Assembly (NCBI RefSeq): GCF_029229925.1
Contig: NZ_CP107254.1
Coordinates: 1,364,001 to 1,428,000 of the forward strand
DNA length: 64,000 nucleotides
Source of the DNA: Halorhabdus sp. BNX81
Lineage (GTDB): Archaea > Halobacteriota > Halobacteria > Halobacteriales > Haloarculaceae
Direction: 5' to 3'
In this document: positions 48,918-56,677 of the stretch, one piece after another
Position numbering within the stretch: position 1 is the first letter of the stretch
Layout: every line of letters begins with the position of its first letter
Made by a program: the position numbers and the translations under genes
The notes under the pieces: model-generated
The model's database searches: none
Told to the model about the DNA's origin: nothing
The model's input: the letters and a program-made list of their open reading frames with translations, nothing else

Positions 48918-50027
48918 TCACAGCAGGTCCCGATAAACGTCTTCGAGCGTGTCGACGGCGTTCTCGATGCTGATCGCCTCCCGGCTGTCGAGACATGCCT
49001 CGCCGAGTGCCTCGCGTTCGTCGAGCACGCGCTCGATTGCCTCCCGGAAGGCCCCGATGTCTCCTTGGGGATACGTGTAGCCGGTGACGCCGTCCTCGAT
49101 AGTGACTGAGAGTGCGCCGCTGTCGACGCCGGCGACTGGCGTCCCGCAGGCGTTGGCCTCCAGGGCGACCAGTCCCTGGGTTTCGACGGGACTCGGGAAC
49201 GCAAAGGCGTCAATGACGGAGTAAAACGCGGGCAACTCCTCGCGGGGGAGAAACCCGAGGAAGCGGACGTCGACGTCGGCCGCGGCGGCACGGGACTCGA
49301 GGTCCTCGCGGGCGGGGCCGTCGCCGCCGAAGACGACCGTAACGTCCATCCCGTCGGTGGCAGCGACGATGTCCGGCAGACACTTCTCGTAGCCGTGGCG
49401 GCCGGTGTACCCGACGATCGGCCGGTCCTCGGGCAGGTCGTATCGATCACGGAAGTCGGCCGTCTCGACGGGCTTGAACCGCTCGATGTCGACGCCGTTC
49501 GAGACCACCTCGACGGGCGTTGACACGCCAACCGATTCACGGACGTGCTCGCGTGTCCGCTCGCTCGGCGTGACCACCACGTCGGCACGATCGAAGAACC
49601 ATCGTTCGTAACTCTGGGCCGTCTTGCGGATCGTCCGCTCGACGCGATCACCAAGCGAGACGTACGACGCGTATTCACTGGTCGGCGTGTGATAGGAGGC
49701 GACCAGCGGGAGATCCTGTGAACGTGCAACTCGCTTTGCACTCATTCCGAGCCCGAAGGGCGTGTGAGCGTGGACGAGGTCCATCTCGCCAACTTGGTCC
49801 GGGACCTGCGGGACGCCGATCCGGAATCCCTCGTAGAACGGAAACGGCAGGCTCCGGACCGGATACTCCCGATCGCCAGGTTCGTAGTCGTCGGCAGCGG
49901 GGTAGATGATCGGCATATCACCGCCTCGACGGTGCCAGGCGTCGCGCCAGGACTGGACCGTGTAGGTGACGCCGTTGACCGTCGGGAGATAGGTGTCGGT
50001 GAACGCGGCGACGGACGGCAGACTCAT
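48918..50027 (-). CDS. GT4-family glycosyltransferase
   Basis: The 369-residue GT-B protein begins VAAFTDTYLPTVNGVTYTVQSW, which is the N-terminal half of GT4 enzymes. It has HAHTPFGLG and SPVETQGLVALEANACG with the donor-binding E-x7-E motif. It transfers a sugar from an NDP-sugar to an unknown acceptor, perhaps a lipid or glycan. It converges with the exported-protein gene (stops two bases apart). Confidence 0.9.
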   Translation of the reverse strand: MSLPSVAAFTDTYLPTVNGVTYTVQSWRDAWHRRGGDMPIIYPAADDYEPGDREYPVRSLPFPFYEGFRIGVPQVPDQVGEMDLVHAHTPFGLGMSAKRVARSQDLPLVASYHTPTSEYASYVSLGDRVERTIRKTAQSYERWFFDRADVVVTPSERTREHVRESVGVSTPVEVVSNGVDIERFKPVETADFRDRYDLPEDRPIVGYTGRHGYEKCLPDIVAATDGMDVTVVFGGDGPAREDLESRAAAADVDVRFLGFLPREELPAFYSVIDAFAFPSPVETQGLVALEANACGTPVAGVDSGALSVTIEDGVTGYTYPQGDIGAFREAIERVLDEREALGEACLDSREAISIENAVDTLEDVYRDLL

Positions 50028-50124
50028 GCTGACCGTGGATTCGGCGACGAGTGATTAATGCGTTGTGACTTGTTTCGACGGCGGATCGACATCCCTAACC
50101 GCGACTCGCCGCTATCGCTAGCCA

Positions 50125-50418
50125 ATGAGTGATGACGCAGCCATCGCCACAGAGCGGATTCAGCGGCTGCACGAAGCAGCCCGCGAGGCTGCCCGTTCCG
50201 GAAAGGACCAACGGGCTCGAAGCCACGTTCGCCGGGCGAAACGTATCGCCCAGCGCCATCGGTTGTCACTACCCGACCGGTTCGATCGATTCACGTGTGC
50301 GGACTGTGGGGCGTACTTGCTTCCCGGTCGATCGGCCCGCGTCCGCACGCAGAACGGTCACGTCGTGATCACCTGTGACTGTGGTAGCCACGCTCGCTAT
50401 CCCTACGACGACCAGTAG
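50125..50418 (+). CDS. rnp4: Ribonuclease P protein component 4 (Rpp21/Rpr2)
   Basis: The 97-residue protein has a basic helical N-terminus (ARSGKDQRARSHVRRAKRIAQRH) and a zinc ribbon (FTCADCGAYLLPGRSARVR and VVITCDCGSHARYPY). It is the archaeal Rpp21 pattern. It binds the specificity domain of RNase P RNA, which matures tRNA 5' ends. The YhbY gene follows, a common archaeal pairing. Confidence 0.93.
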   Translation: MSDDAAIATERIQRLHEAAREAARSGKDQRARSHVRRAKRIAQRHRLSLPDRFDRFTCADCGAYLLPGRSARVRTQNGHVVITCDCGSHARYPYDDQ

Positions 50419-50514
50419 CCGATCGTTCGTCAACGACATTTTCTGCGCCGCTGTGGTGGCTCAACCCCGGTCCAGTGCCGAAGCTTCAAACAGTCTGGGG
50501 ACGAACAACGGGGT

Positions 50515-50763
50515 ATGAGTGACGTGACACCCGAAAACGCGATGCATGACCTGGACGTGACGGTCTGGGTCGGCAAAAAGGGGCTCGACGCGGTCGTCGA
50601 CGAACTCGGTGATCAGTTGCACGAACGCGGCCTGGTCAAGGTCAAGTTCTTACGTGCCGCTCGATCCGAGGGCGAACCGGCGACGCTCGCCGCGGAGCTT
50701 GCCGAGCGGACGAACGCAACGGTCGTGGACACACGGGGCCACACAACTGTTCTCAAACGATGA
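50515..50763 (+). CDS. YhbY/CRM-domain RNA-binding protein
   Basis: The 82-residue protein contains the CRM fold pattern VWVGKKGLDAVVDELGDQLHERGLVKVKFLRAA and ends TVVDTRGHTTVLKR. Such proteins bind structured rRNA during ribosome assembly. It follows rnp4 by 96 bp and overlaps the MscS gene by four bases. Confidence 0.9.
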   Translation: MSDVTPENAMHDLDVTVWVGKKGLDAVVDELGDQLHERGLVKVKFLRAARSEGEPATLAAELAERTNATVVDTRGHTTVLKR

Positions 50764-51653
50764 GCTCGATCACGTTCGTGCCGCTGGTGGGCGTCATCAG
50801 TGATCTGCTTGCCGAACAGAACGTCCCGTATGCGGGGGCGATCGGCTCGACGATCACGTTCGTCCTCGTGCTCGGGCTGGTGTCGCTTCTCGGTCGTGCC
50901 ACAGTCCAGCCCATCGTCCGACGTGGCCTGCGATCACGTGGCGTGGACAAACACGCATCGATACCGATTCTGAAGCTCACGCGGGGCCTGATCGTCTTCG
51001 TTGCCGTCGCCGTCGCCTTCCAGATGGCCGGGTTCGGCAACTTCCTCACGTCGCTGGCGACCATCGCCGCCGCCGCGACGCTCGCCATCGGCTTCGCGAT
51101 GCAGGACGTCATCGCGAACTTCGTCGCCGGCGTGTTCATCTTCACCGACAAACCGTTCCGGATCGGCGACTGGATCGAATGGGACGACCACTCCGGGGTC
51201 GTCGAGGACATCAGCCTCCGGGTGACTCGGATCCGCACGTTCGACAACGAACTGCTCACCGTTCCCAACTCCCACTTGACCGACGGCGTCATCAAAAACC
51301 CCGTGGCCAAAGACGAGCTTCGGATGAAGTTCACCTTCGGTATCGGCTACGACGACGACATCGACGCGGCGACTGAGATCATCATCGAGGAGGCCGAGGC
51401 ACACGACGAGATCCTTGAGGATCCCGCCCCGTCGGTTCGACTCGTCGAACTTGGCGATTCCTCTGTGGGTCTGCAATCTCGGATCTGGATCTCGAATCCA
51501 AGCCGGTCGGACTTCGTGAAGATCCGCGCCGAATACGTCAAGACTGTCAAGGAACGCTTCGACGAGGCCGACATCAACATCCCGTACCCCAACCGCACGA
51601 TCGGTGGTGAACTCGAACTCGCGGGCTCCGGTCCTCTCGCTACCGAGGAGTAA
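50760..51653 (+). CDS. MscS-family mechanosensitive channel
   Basis: The 297-residue protein has three membrane helices, including the pore helix ATIAAAATLAIGFAMQDVIANFVAGVFIF, followed by FRIGDWIEWDDHSGVV and a C-domain ending INIPYPNRT. It should gate on membrane tension. Translation is coupled to the YhbY gene by ATGA overlap. It is shorter than the other MscS protein in the window (395 residues), which has extra N-terminal helices. Confidence 0.9.
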   Translation: MSSITFVPLVGVISDLLAEQNVPYAGAIGSTITFVLVLGLVSLLGRATVQPIVRRGLRSRGVDKHASIPILKLTRGLIVFVAVAVAFQMAGFGNFLTSLATIAAAATLAIGFAMQDVIANFVAGVFIFTDKPFRIGDWIEWDDHSGVVEDISLRVTRIRTFDNELLTVPNSHLTDGVIKNPVAKDELRMKFTFGIGYDDDIDAATEIIIEEAEAHDEILEDPAPSVRLVELGDSSVGLQSRIWISNPSRSDFVKIRAEYVKTVKERFDEADINIPYPNRTIGGELELAGSGPLATEE

Positions 51654-51688
51654 ACGGCGTCCGCAAACGATCTGTGACAACGCGAGAA

Positions 51689-52705
51689 TTATTTTCGGCG
51701 TTCGTCGAGGCGCGGTGCCAGCCCCGCCGCGATGGAACGCATCCCCTCGTCAGCAGGATGGAGGATGTCCCAGGTGAGTTCCGATGCGTCGAGAAGCTCC
51801 GTGCCGTCGACAAGGGAGACATTTTGGTGCGGTGAGTCTTCGACGACAGTTCCCAAGGCACTCCGGAACGCTTCGGCGCGCGCCGGATCGCCCGATTCGG
51901 TGACGTCGGCGAAGTACGGGAACAGCGTCACGCAAACGACCGGTTTCTCGGGATGGGCTTGTGCGATGGTATTGACGAAGTACTCGGCGCGCTCGCGGAA
52001 CTCGGCCCTCGTGAACTCGGCGTTCGCCATGTTGACCGACAGCGCCAGCGTCGCGACGTCCCAATCCTCGCGATCGGCGATGTACTCGGCCATCGCGGGG
52101 TCCGCGTACGCCGACCCGGAACAGCCGAGGTTCACCACGTCGTAGTCGTTGGCCCGCGCGATCTGTGTGACGAAGCTCAAGTGTGCCGCGGAAGCTTTCG
52201 CCCCCTCGGTGATCGAGGTGCCGTACGCGAGATACCGCCGGTCCGGGAGTTCCGCCGCTGTCGGTGGGCGACAGTCCCCGGCGACGTCGTGGAGTGCGAC
52301 GGGGACGAACCGCTCGAAGGCGATCCAGCAGACGCGCGGATCGAATCGGCCCTCGTCGACGCTGTCATCGAGTTCAGCTAATCGCTCGGGCACACCGAGC
52401 GTGAACGTCTTCGGCGTCGAATCGATCGCCTTGGCCTCCCACGGCTGAAACGACCCCCAGAAGATCCGAAGCTCCGCTCGCTCGGGAGCCGAGAGCGTGA
52501 TCTCGATCTCCTCGGTGTCGTCTTCGGGGACGAACCGAATCTCGCTGTGCGTGGGATGGCGAACTCTGTGACGTGCCTCCTCGTTCAGGTCACTTCTGAC
52601 TGATTCCGGGACGCGAGACAGTCGATCGCCCTGAGTTGTCCATTCCGCGTTCTCCAACTCCGCGACGTTGTGCAGCGAAACGGACGGGTACTTCTCCGTG
52701 GACAT
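51689..52705 (-). CDS. SGNH/GDSL-type hydrolase with N-terminal accessory domain
   Basis: The 338-residue protein has about 160 residues of beta-rich N-terminal domain (LRIFWGSFQPWEAKAI) and then an SGNH hydrolase. Block I is AYGTSITEG (nucleophile Ser), block II NLGCSGSAY, block III SVNMAN (Asn), and block V DILHPADEG (Asp and His). It resembles carbohydrate or lipid esterases. No signal peptide is visible, so it probably acts in the cytoplasm. Confidence 0.85.
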   Translation of the reverse strand: MSTEKYPSVSLHNVAELENAEWTTQGDRLSRVPESVRSDLNEEARHRVRHPTHSEIRFVPEDDTEEIEITLSAPERAELRIFWGSFQPWEAKAIDSTPKTFTLGVPERLAELDDSVDEGRFDPRVCWIAFERFVPVALHDVAGDCRPPTAAELPDRRYLAYGTSITEGAKASAAHLSFVTQIARANDYDVVNLGCSGSAYADPAMAEYIADREDWDVATLALSVNMANAEFTRAEFRERAEYFVNTIAQAHPEKPVVCVTLFPYFADVTESGDPARAEAFRSALGTVVEDSPHQNVSLVDGTELLDASELTWDILHPADEGMRSIAAGLAPRLDERRK

Positions 52706-52826
52706 TGGGACACAGTGTGATCGATAGGGGCGAATAAATCCCTGGCTATTTCGATCGCGTGACGGCGATCCAACGGGATGGAGTTTTGGGACCCATCGCT
52801 CACTGATTGCTGAATCGGTATGAATG

Positions 52827-53136
52827 GAGTGGACGCCCGGGATTGCCCGGCGTTCGAGCGTGGGGAATCCCGCGTGCCTCCTCCACCCCGCGACCCTGCG
52901 AGCGGCAGGTGTCCGGGGGTCCGCTGCTCGCTTCCGCGCCTGGCGGATTGCCCCCGGTTAACGACACCGGCACGCCCCTGCAGGCGATTCAGCGTCGACC
53001 GCTACCCCCGCAGGACGAGGCTTCGACGTTGGCTAACGGGGCCCGCGCCCGTCTGCACGGACGCCCCCGGGGTTTGGCCCCCGCTGAAGACCATAGCGCG
53101 GGGAAAGAGCGGGGCCTAACCGCCCGGCCTAGTCCA
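52827..53136 (-). ncRNA. Signal recognition particle 7S RNA
   Basis: The minus-strand RNA begins near CTAGGCCGGG and ends in CCCGGGCGTCCACTCC; the two ends can pair (GGAC with GTCC and CCGGG with CCCGG). The SRP hallmark GGAAGCGAGCAGC, preceded by CCAGGC, lies at 52923-52935 (complement), which is the helix 8 loop bound by SRP54. Size (about 310 nt) and Alu-domain-like GGTTAGGCCCC fit archaeal 7S RNA. A CTTATGGG TATA-like element is about 26 bp upstream. End points are approximate. Confidence 0.9.
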
Positions 53137-53201
53137 GTTTACTCTTCCTCACTAACCCATAAGGGCCTTTCGGCTCGTGGATTTGCTGGCGAAACGACCG
53201 C

Positions 53202-53585
53202 TCACCAGATTCCCAATTCGCGAGCGTACCAGATCGCCGTGATCGGGATCGCGACCGCCGTCCCGGCGAGTGCATACCGGTGGAGCCAGGTGATCGAGAG
53301 GACGTCCGTTCGGGCGGTCACGAGCCAGAGAACGACGATCGCTGCGATCAGGATACCAAGCGCCAGTGCGACACCGGCTGCCAGTGGCGGATCCGTGCGA
53401 TCTTCCCGACCCGCGGCAAAGACGATCACCGTGACCAGGGCAAATAACCCACCAAAGAGAGGATTCAGCGCCCCTGACGTATAGTACGTGCTCACCGATC
53501 CAGCGCGGAACGGAAACACCAACGCGCCCAGAAACGACAGACACGCGAGGATCCCGACGGCTGGCGCGAGACGCATTCGGTTCAT
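53202..53585 (-). CDS. Four-TM membrane protein (DUF7548-like)
   Basis: ATG at 53585 gives a 127-residue protein with four hydrophobic segments. It contains TYYTSGALNPLFGGLFALVTVIVFAAGREDRTDPPLAAG and ends with AIPITAIWYARELGIW. The middle block is typical of haloarchaeal DUF7548 proteins. A longer frame to 53651 is unlikely. It lies 65 bp upstream of the SRP RNA on the same strand. Function is unknown. Confidence 0.78.
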   Translation of the reverse strand: MNRMRLAPAVGILACLSFLGALVFPFRAGSVSTYYTSGALNPLFGGLFALVTVIVFAAGREDRTDPPLAAGVALALGILIAAIVVLWLVTARTDVLSITWLHRYALAGTAVAIPITAIWYARELGIW

Positions 53586-53674
53586 AGCAGGCAGTCCGAC
53601 CGCCGGTATCTTAACACCGACGCTCGTCGATCCCCACCGAAAAGCGCACAAATCCCGAGTCGCAATTGCTGGGC

Positions 53675-54013
53675 ATGGGATTCGGAGACACGGCCAAAAA
53701 ACTGCAGAAAGTCACCAGTGCGGCAGAGGATCTCTACGAAAAGATGAACCAACTCCGCGGGCAAGTCCAGTCACTCCGCGAGGAGGTCGCGACCACGAGC
53801 GAGCAAGTCGACGAGATCGAGACTGATCTCGCCGAACAACGCGCTCTGATCGAAGCCATCGCCGAAAGCCAGGGCCTCGATGTCGAGACCGTGATCGCAG
53901 ATGCCGACATCGACGCCGTCGAAGAGGGTGCGGAGGTCACCGACAAAGCAGGCGACACTGATGGGAACAGGAGTGAGGCCGCCGATGTCGACGCCGAAAC
54001 CAGTGACGCCTAA
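53675..54013 (+). CDS. Coiled-coil protein (DUF5798-like)
   Basis: ATG at 53675 gives a 112-residue acidic protein. Its first 65 residues form a helical coiled coil (FGDTAKKLQKVTSAAEDLYEKMNQLRGQVQSLREEV). Its C-terminal part is disordered and acidic. This matches the DUF5798 family of haloarchaea. No domain suggesting function is visible. It is divergent from the DUF7548-like gene. Confidence 0.82.
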   Translation: MGFGDTAKKLQKVTSAAEDLYEKMNQLRGQVQSLREEVATTSEQVDEIETDLAEQRALIEAIAESQGLDVETVIADADIDAVEEGAEVTDKAGDTDGNRSEAADVDAETSDA

Positions 54014-54071
54014 TCAGTGAACGCCACCACCTGGCAAGTGATGCTGGGCATCGATTCGGGCCCCGGACGGA

Positions 54072-54485
54072 TCACCCGAGCAGCCGCTGGTGTTCGACCT
54101 TCATACACCGGTCCTGAACGAATTGGCGACCCGCAGCTTCCGCCTTTCGCGCGCTCTCGTCGTGGGTGATCCCCTCCTGAAGCCAGATCACGGCGTCGTC
54201 CTCGCGGTCGAGTGCACTCTCGACGATATCGGGGACTTCCTCGCCCGGGCGGAACACGTTGACGACGTCGACCTCGTCGGGGACGGCCAGCAGGGAGTCG
54301 TACGCATCACGGCCGAAGATGGTTTCGGCGAAGGGATTGACGGGGATCACGTCGTAGCCCGCTTCCAACAGGTACTTCGGGATATCGTGAGCGGCCTTGC
54401 CGGGTGTCGATGAGCAACCCACAACTGCGATTGTCTCGCTCGTTTCGAGGATCTCGGCCATTAGCTCGTCGTCAGTGACAGGCAT
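54072..54485 (-). CDS. CoA-binding domain protein (YccU-type)
   Basis: The 137-residue Rossmann-like protein has IAVVGCSSTPGKAAHDIPKYLLEAGYDVIPVNPF, the CoA-binding pattern, and AVIWLQEGI. Single-domain proteins of this family bind CoA; the biological role is not known. The frame continues upstream to 54566, but ATG at 54485 (MPVTDDELM) gives the usual length and precedes the first strand. Confidence 0.88.
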   Translation of the reverse strand: MPVTDDELMAEILETSETIAVVGCSSTPGKAAHDIPKYLLEAGYDVIPVNPFAETIFGRDAYDSLLAVPDEVDVVNVFRPGEEVPDIVESALDREDDAVIWLQEGITHDESARKAEAAGRQFVQDRCMKVEHQRLLG

Positions 54486-54619
54486 TGGGAATATTATGGG
54501 CATGGTATGGAAAAGCGTGGCGCAATCTGGGAAATGAGGTGGGGTCGCCGGGACGGATAGAGACATTTTTTACAGTGGGTACGTTTTGGGGTAATGCGAA
54601 GGGTCGGCCACGGCTCCGT

Positions 54620-54694
54620 GGGCGCTTAGCTCAGCCTGGACAGAGTACTTGGCTTCGGACCAAGCTGTCGGGGGTTCAAATCCCTCAGCGCCCG
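54620..54694 (+). tRNA. tRNA-Arg (anticodon TCG)
   Basis: The 75-nt sequence folds as a tRNA: acceptor arms GGGCGCT and AGCGCCC, D-arm GCTC...GAGT, anticodon stem CTTGG/CCAAG with loop CTTCGGA (anticodon TCG), and T-arm with TTCAAAT. It should read CGA arginine codons. CCA is not encoded. Its 3' part is the source of the repeats found downstream. Confidence 0.95.
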
Positions 54695-54701
54695 TACTTC
54701 T

Positions 54702-54724
54702 GTCGCTCGCAATTCGCGAGCGAC
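54702..54724 (+). terminator. Perfect 9-bp hairpin just after the tRNA-Arg gene
   Basis: Arms GTCGCTCGC (54702-54710) and GCGAGCGAC (54716-54724) surround the loop AATTC, starting seven bases after the tRNA discriminator base. It may help to end or process the tRNA transcript. There is no long T-run, so terminator function is uncertain. Confidence 0.4.
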
Positions 54725-54736
54725 GAATTCGTCATT

Positions 54737-54753
54737 CTGAGGGATTTGAACCC
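54737..54753 (-). repeat. Inverted copy of the tRNA-Arg T-arm
   Basis: CTGAGGGATTTGAACCC is the exact reverse complement of 17 nt from the T-arm and acceptor of the tRNA gene just upstream (part of 54673-54690). Together with the direct copy at 54811 it shows repeated insertion or rearrangement at this tRNA. Confidence 0.85.
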
Positions 54754-54810
54754 TGGCAGTCGCAGCCCGCGCAGCCGAGCGAAGCGAGGCAAGCAGGACC
54801 GTCTCCATTC

Positions 54811-54832
54811 GGTTCAAATCCCTCAGCGCCCG
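54811..54832 (+). repeat. Direct copy of the last 22 nt of tRNA-Arg, attachment-site-like
   Basis: The 22-nt sequence starting GGTTCAAATCCC and ending AGCGCCCG is identical to 54673-54694, the 3' end of the tRNA gene, 116 bp downstream of it. Such a direct duplication of a tRNA 3' end is the usual trace left by a site-specific integrase (attL/attR). No integrase gene remains between the copies. Confidence 0.8.
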
Positions 54833-55061
54833 CTTGCTATCGCTCGCACGAAGGCGATCGACCTGTTCGAAATACAGAGTAGTTGAACCCCGTTCGATGA
54901 ACGGCTACGGGGACCGGAATGGGAAGTATGCGCACCAATCGACCGCGACAGAGAGTTCGGCACGGATGGAAAGACCTCGCGGTTGCGTGGACCGGTCTGT
55001 CCAACCGGGGTGTCCAACCCTCACGACAGACGCAACCACTTGAACCGGTATCGGTGATTCT

Positions 55062-55292
55062 TCACTCCCCAGCGAGGCCGGTCAGCGGCGACGCGCCGCC
55101 GATGATCGCGGCAGCCGAAATGATCGCCGCCGACAACGTCACGAAGCCGGCGTCCGGTGACAGTCCCGCCAGCCCCGCGCCGGCGTCCACGATGAACACC
55201 GTCACGAAGAAGCTCAATATTGCGAACACCAACAGTACCAGGGCCGCGATGAGACTCGCGACCAGGCCGCCGAACGAATCGAGTATTGCCAT
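55062..55292 (-). CDS. 76-residue two-TM membrane protein
   Basis: ATG at 55292 gives MAILDSFGGLVASLIAALVLL followed by FAILSFFVTVFIVDAGAGLAGLSPDAGF and a second helix (AAIISAAAIIGGAS). It is intact and strongly membrane-like, in contrast to the decayed frames to its right. The longer frame to 55394 adds polar residues and is less likely. It lies inside the tRNA-Arg-associated island. The family is not recognised. Confidence 0.65.
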   Translation of the reverse strand: MAILDSFGGLVASLIAALVLLVFAILSFFVTVFIVDAGAGLAGLSPDAGFVTLSAAIISAAAIIGGASPLTGLAGE

Positions 55293-55400
55293 TGGAATTT
55301 TCACTCCATCAATGTAGTCAGCCCGCGGACAGATAAATGGCCGTGCTCCGCTCGGCGGAATGCTTTTCACAGAACGTCTATCCTTTGATAGCATACGCCG

Positions 55401-55736
55401 ATGTCCCTGCTCGATCCGATACGGCGGACTGGGGAGTAGTTCTCCGAATGGTCGTTGCGATACATTCCGGACCCATACACGATCGAAATAATACTCACGT
55501 TCCTGACGTTTCTGGGGGCGCTCGCCGCCGGGACGGGCCCGCGGGCGACCATGGAGGGGTGGGTCGACGGCGTCTGGACGCTGCTGCCGTTCATGGCGAC
55601 GCTGTCGGGCATGCTGATGGCCGGCGACGCCATCGCCAAGTCGCCGGCGCTGATGATGACCGACGTCTCGCTGATCCCGGCGTCCTGGCCCGCCGAGTTA
55701 CGGGAAGTCATCCCGCTGGTCGAGACGATCGGCTGA
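55401..55736 (+). pseudogene. Remnant of short-chain fatty acid transporter (AtoE-like)
   Basis: ATG at 55401 starts MSLLDPIRRTGE and meets TAG at 55437-55439. In the same frame, FSEWSLRYIPDPYTIEIILTFLTFLG and then GWVDGVWTLLPFMATLSGMLMAGDA follow. That is the N-terminal segment of AtoE-type short-chain fatty acid transporters, here cut to about 110 codons of a normal length above 400. The downstream end near 55650-55736 no longer resembles the family. Family identity is moderate; the broken state is clear. Confidence 0.65.
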
Positions 55737-55852
55737 CCCGGAACCTCGACTGGCACACGAAGCTCGATCGGGATCCGCAATTCATCGAGACGCTGATCGA
55801 GGACGGACGGGAGTCGGCTCGGAGGTTCCTGTCGGACCACGACGCCGGCTGA
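55730..55852 (+). pseudogene. C-terminal fragment of another gene, possibly patatin-like
   Basis: A frame different from the AtoE remnant encodes LTRNLDWHTKLDRDPQFIETLIEDGRESARRFL and then stops at 55852. This looks like the authentic C-terminal helix of a soluble enzyme, with a pattern reminiscent of patatin-like phospholipases, but no start or body is present. The upstream part of the frame is not protein-like, so it is a fragment. The family call is tentative. Confidence 0.35.
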
Positions 55853-55895
55853 CCGGCCGGCCAACGCTCTTGAGTGTGCGGAGGGATGGGTCCGT

Positions 55896-56414
55896 ATGAG
55901 CGTCCTCTCGACACTGGTTCCCTCGGTCGTCGCCGTCGCCATCCTGCTGGGCGTCAGCGCCTTTTTCTCCAGCAGCGAATCGGCGCTGTTCTCGCTGCCC
56001 GCGGACTGGATCCAGGCCGCCGCGGCCGATGAGTCGGCGGCGAGTCTGACACTGCAGGAGTTACGCGGGAACCCACACCGGCTGCTGGTCACGCTGCTGG
56101 TCGGCAACAACCTCGTCAACATCGCGATCACGAGCATCGTCACGCTGCTGGTCGCGACGTACGTCCCGCCCGGGATCACGGTCGTGCTTTCGACGCTGGC
56201 GACGACCGTCCTCATCCTCGTCTTCGGCGAGATCGTCCCGAAGTCCTACGGACTCGGACACGCCGAAGCCTGGAGTCTGCGGGTCTCGCGCCCGATCGCC
56301 GCCGTCGAATGGATCCTGGGCCCGCTCGTCACGGTGTTCGACAGGGGGACGCGGTCGCTGACTGGCCTGCTCGGCGGCGATCAGGGGATCGAGGAGACGT
56401 ACCTGGAGGACTGA
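55896..56414 (+). CDS. CNNM/DUF21 transmembrane-domain protein without CBS domains
   Basis: The 172-residue protein has SAFFSSSESALFSLPADWIQ, VTLLVGNNLVNIAITSIVTLLVA and LVFGEIVPKSYGLGHAEAWSL, which is the DUF21 (CNNM) membrane domain of CorC/HlyC-like proteins. It ends at GDQGIEETYLED, where CBS domains normally begin. Directly after its stop, another gene's remnant begins in reverse. It may be truncated, or be a naturally short CNNM-only protein; a terminal YLED is compatible with either. Confidence 0.7.
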   Translation: MSVLSTLVPSVVAVAILLGVSAFFSSSESALFSLPADWIQAAAADESAASLTLQELRGNPHRLLVTLLVGNNLVNIAITSIVTLLVATYVPPGITVVLSTLATTVLILVFGEIVPKSYGLGHAEAWSLRVSRPIAAVEWILGPLVTVFDRGTRSLTGLLGGDQGIEETYLED

Positions 56415-56615
56415 CGCGTCACGCCGGCGGTCGACACGGTCGGCAAGTCGGCCGAACAAGATCGATCCCGGGCCCCCGACGATCGCGGCCGTCGAGGCCA
56501 ACACGCCGAGCTGGACCGGCGACGCGCCCAGTTCGACGATGTACCGCGGCACGAGAAGCGAGGCACCTCCCGAACGCCACGGAGCCCAGTCCCCATGGAT
56601 ACAGCCAGCGATCAC
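56415..56615 (-). pseudogene. N-terminal remnant of an MFS transporter
   Basis: On the minus strand, a frame starting near 56615 reads LLVPRYIVELGASPVQLGVLASTAAIVGGPGSILFGRLADRVDRRRDA, which includes the MFS loop motif (GRLADRVDRRR). After about 65 codons it abuts the 3' end of the CNNM gene and loses similarity. A full transporter has about 400 residues, so this is the relic of a deletion. Confidence 0.7.
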
Positions 56616-56677
56616 TCATGTGGTGACGGCTCCGCGTGCGGCCGTCACGAGGGGGGATCGACCCGCGTCGTCGCTCG

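Larger units (their letters stand above)
54695..55061. other. 367-bp gene-free region after tRNA-Arg
   Basis: The stretch contains the hairpin and the two tRNA-derived repeats described separately. Beyond 54840 there is no convincing coding sequence. A short run, TCGCTCGCA, follows both the tRNA and the direct repeat copy, so similarity extends slightly beyond the tRNA end. Confidence 0.5.

Noticed and set aside
52807-53484. 225-codon plus-strand frame across the 52.8-53.1 kb region
   Set aside because: The sequence is the complement of the SRP RNA gene, identified by its helix 8 motif; the peptide is Pro/Arg/Ala low-complexity.
54485-54886. 133-codon frame running across the tRNA-Arg gene
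   Set aside because: It includes the tRNA and both repeat copies, so the repeated SNPSAP-like peptide is just translated tRNA sequence.
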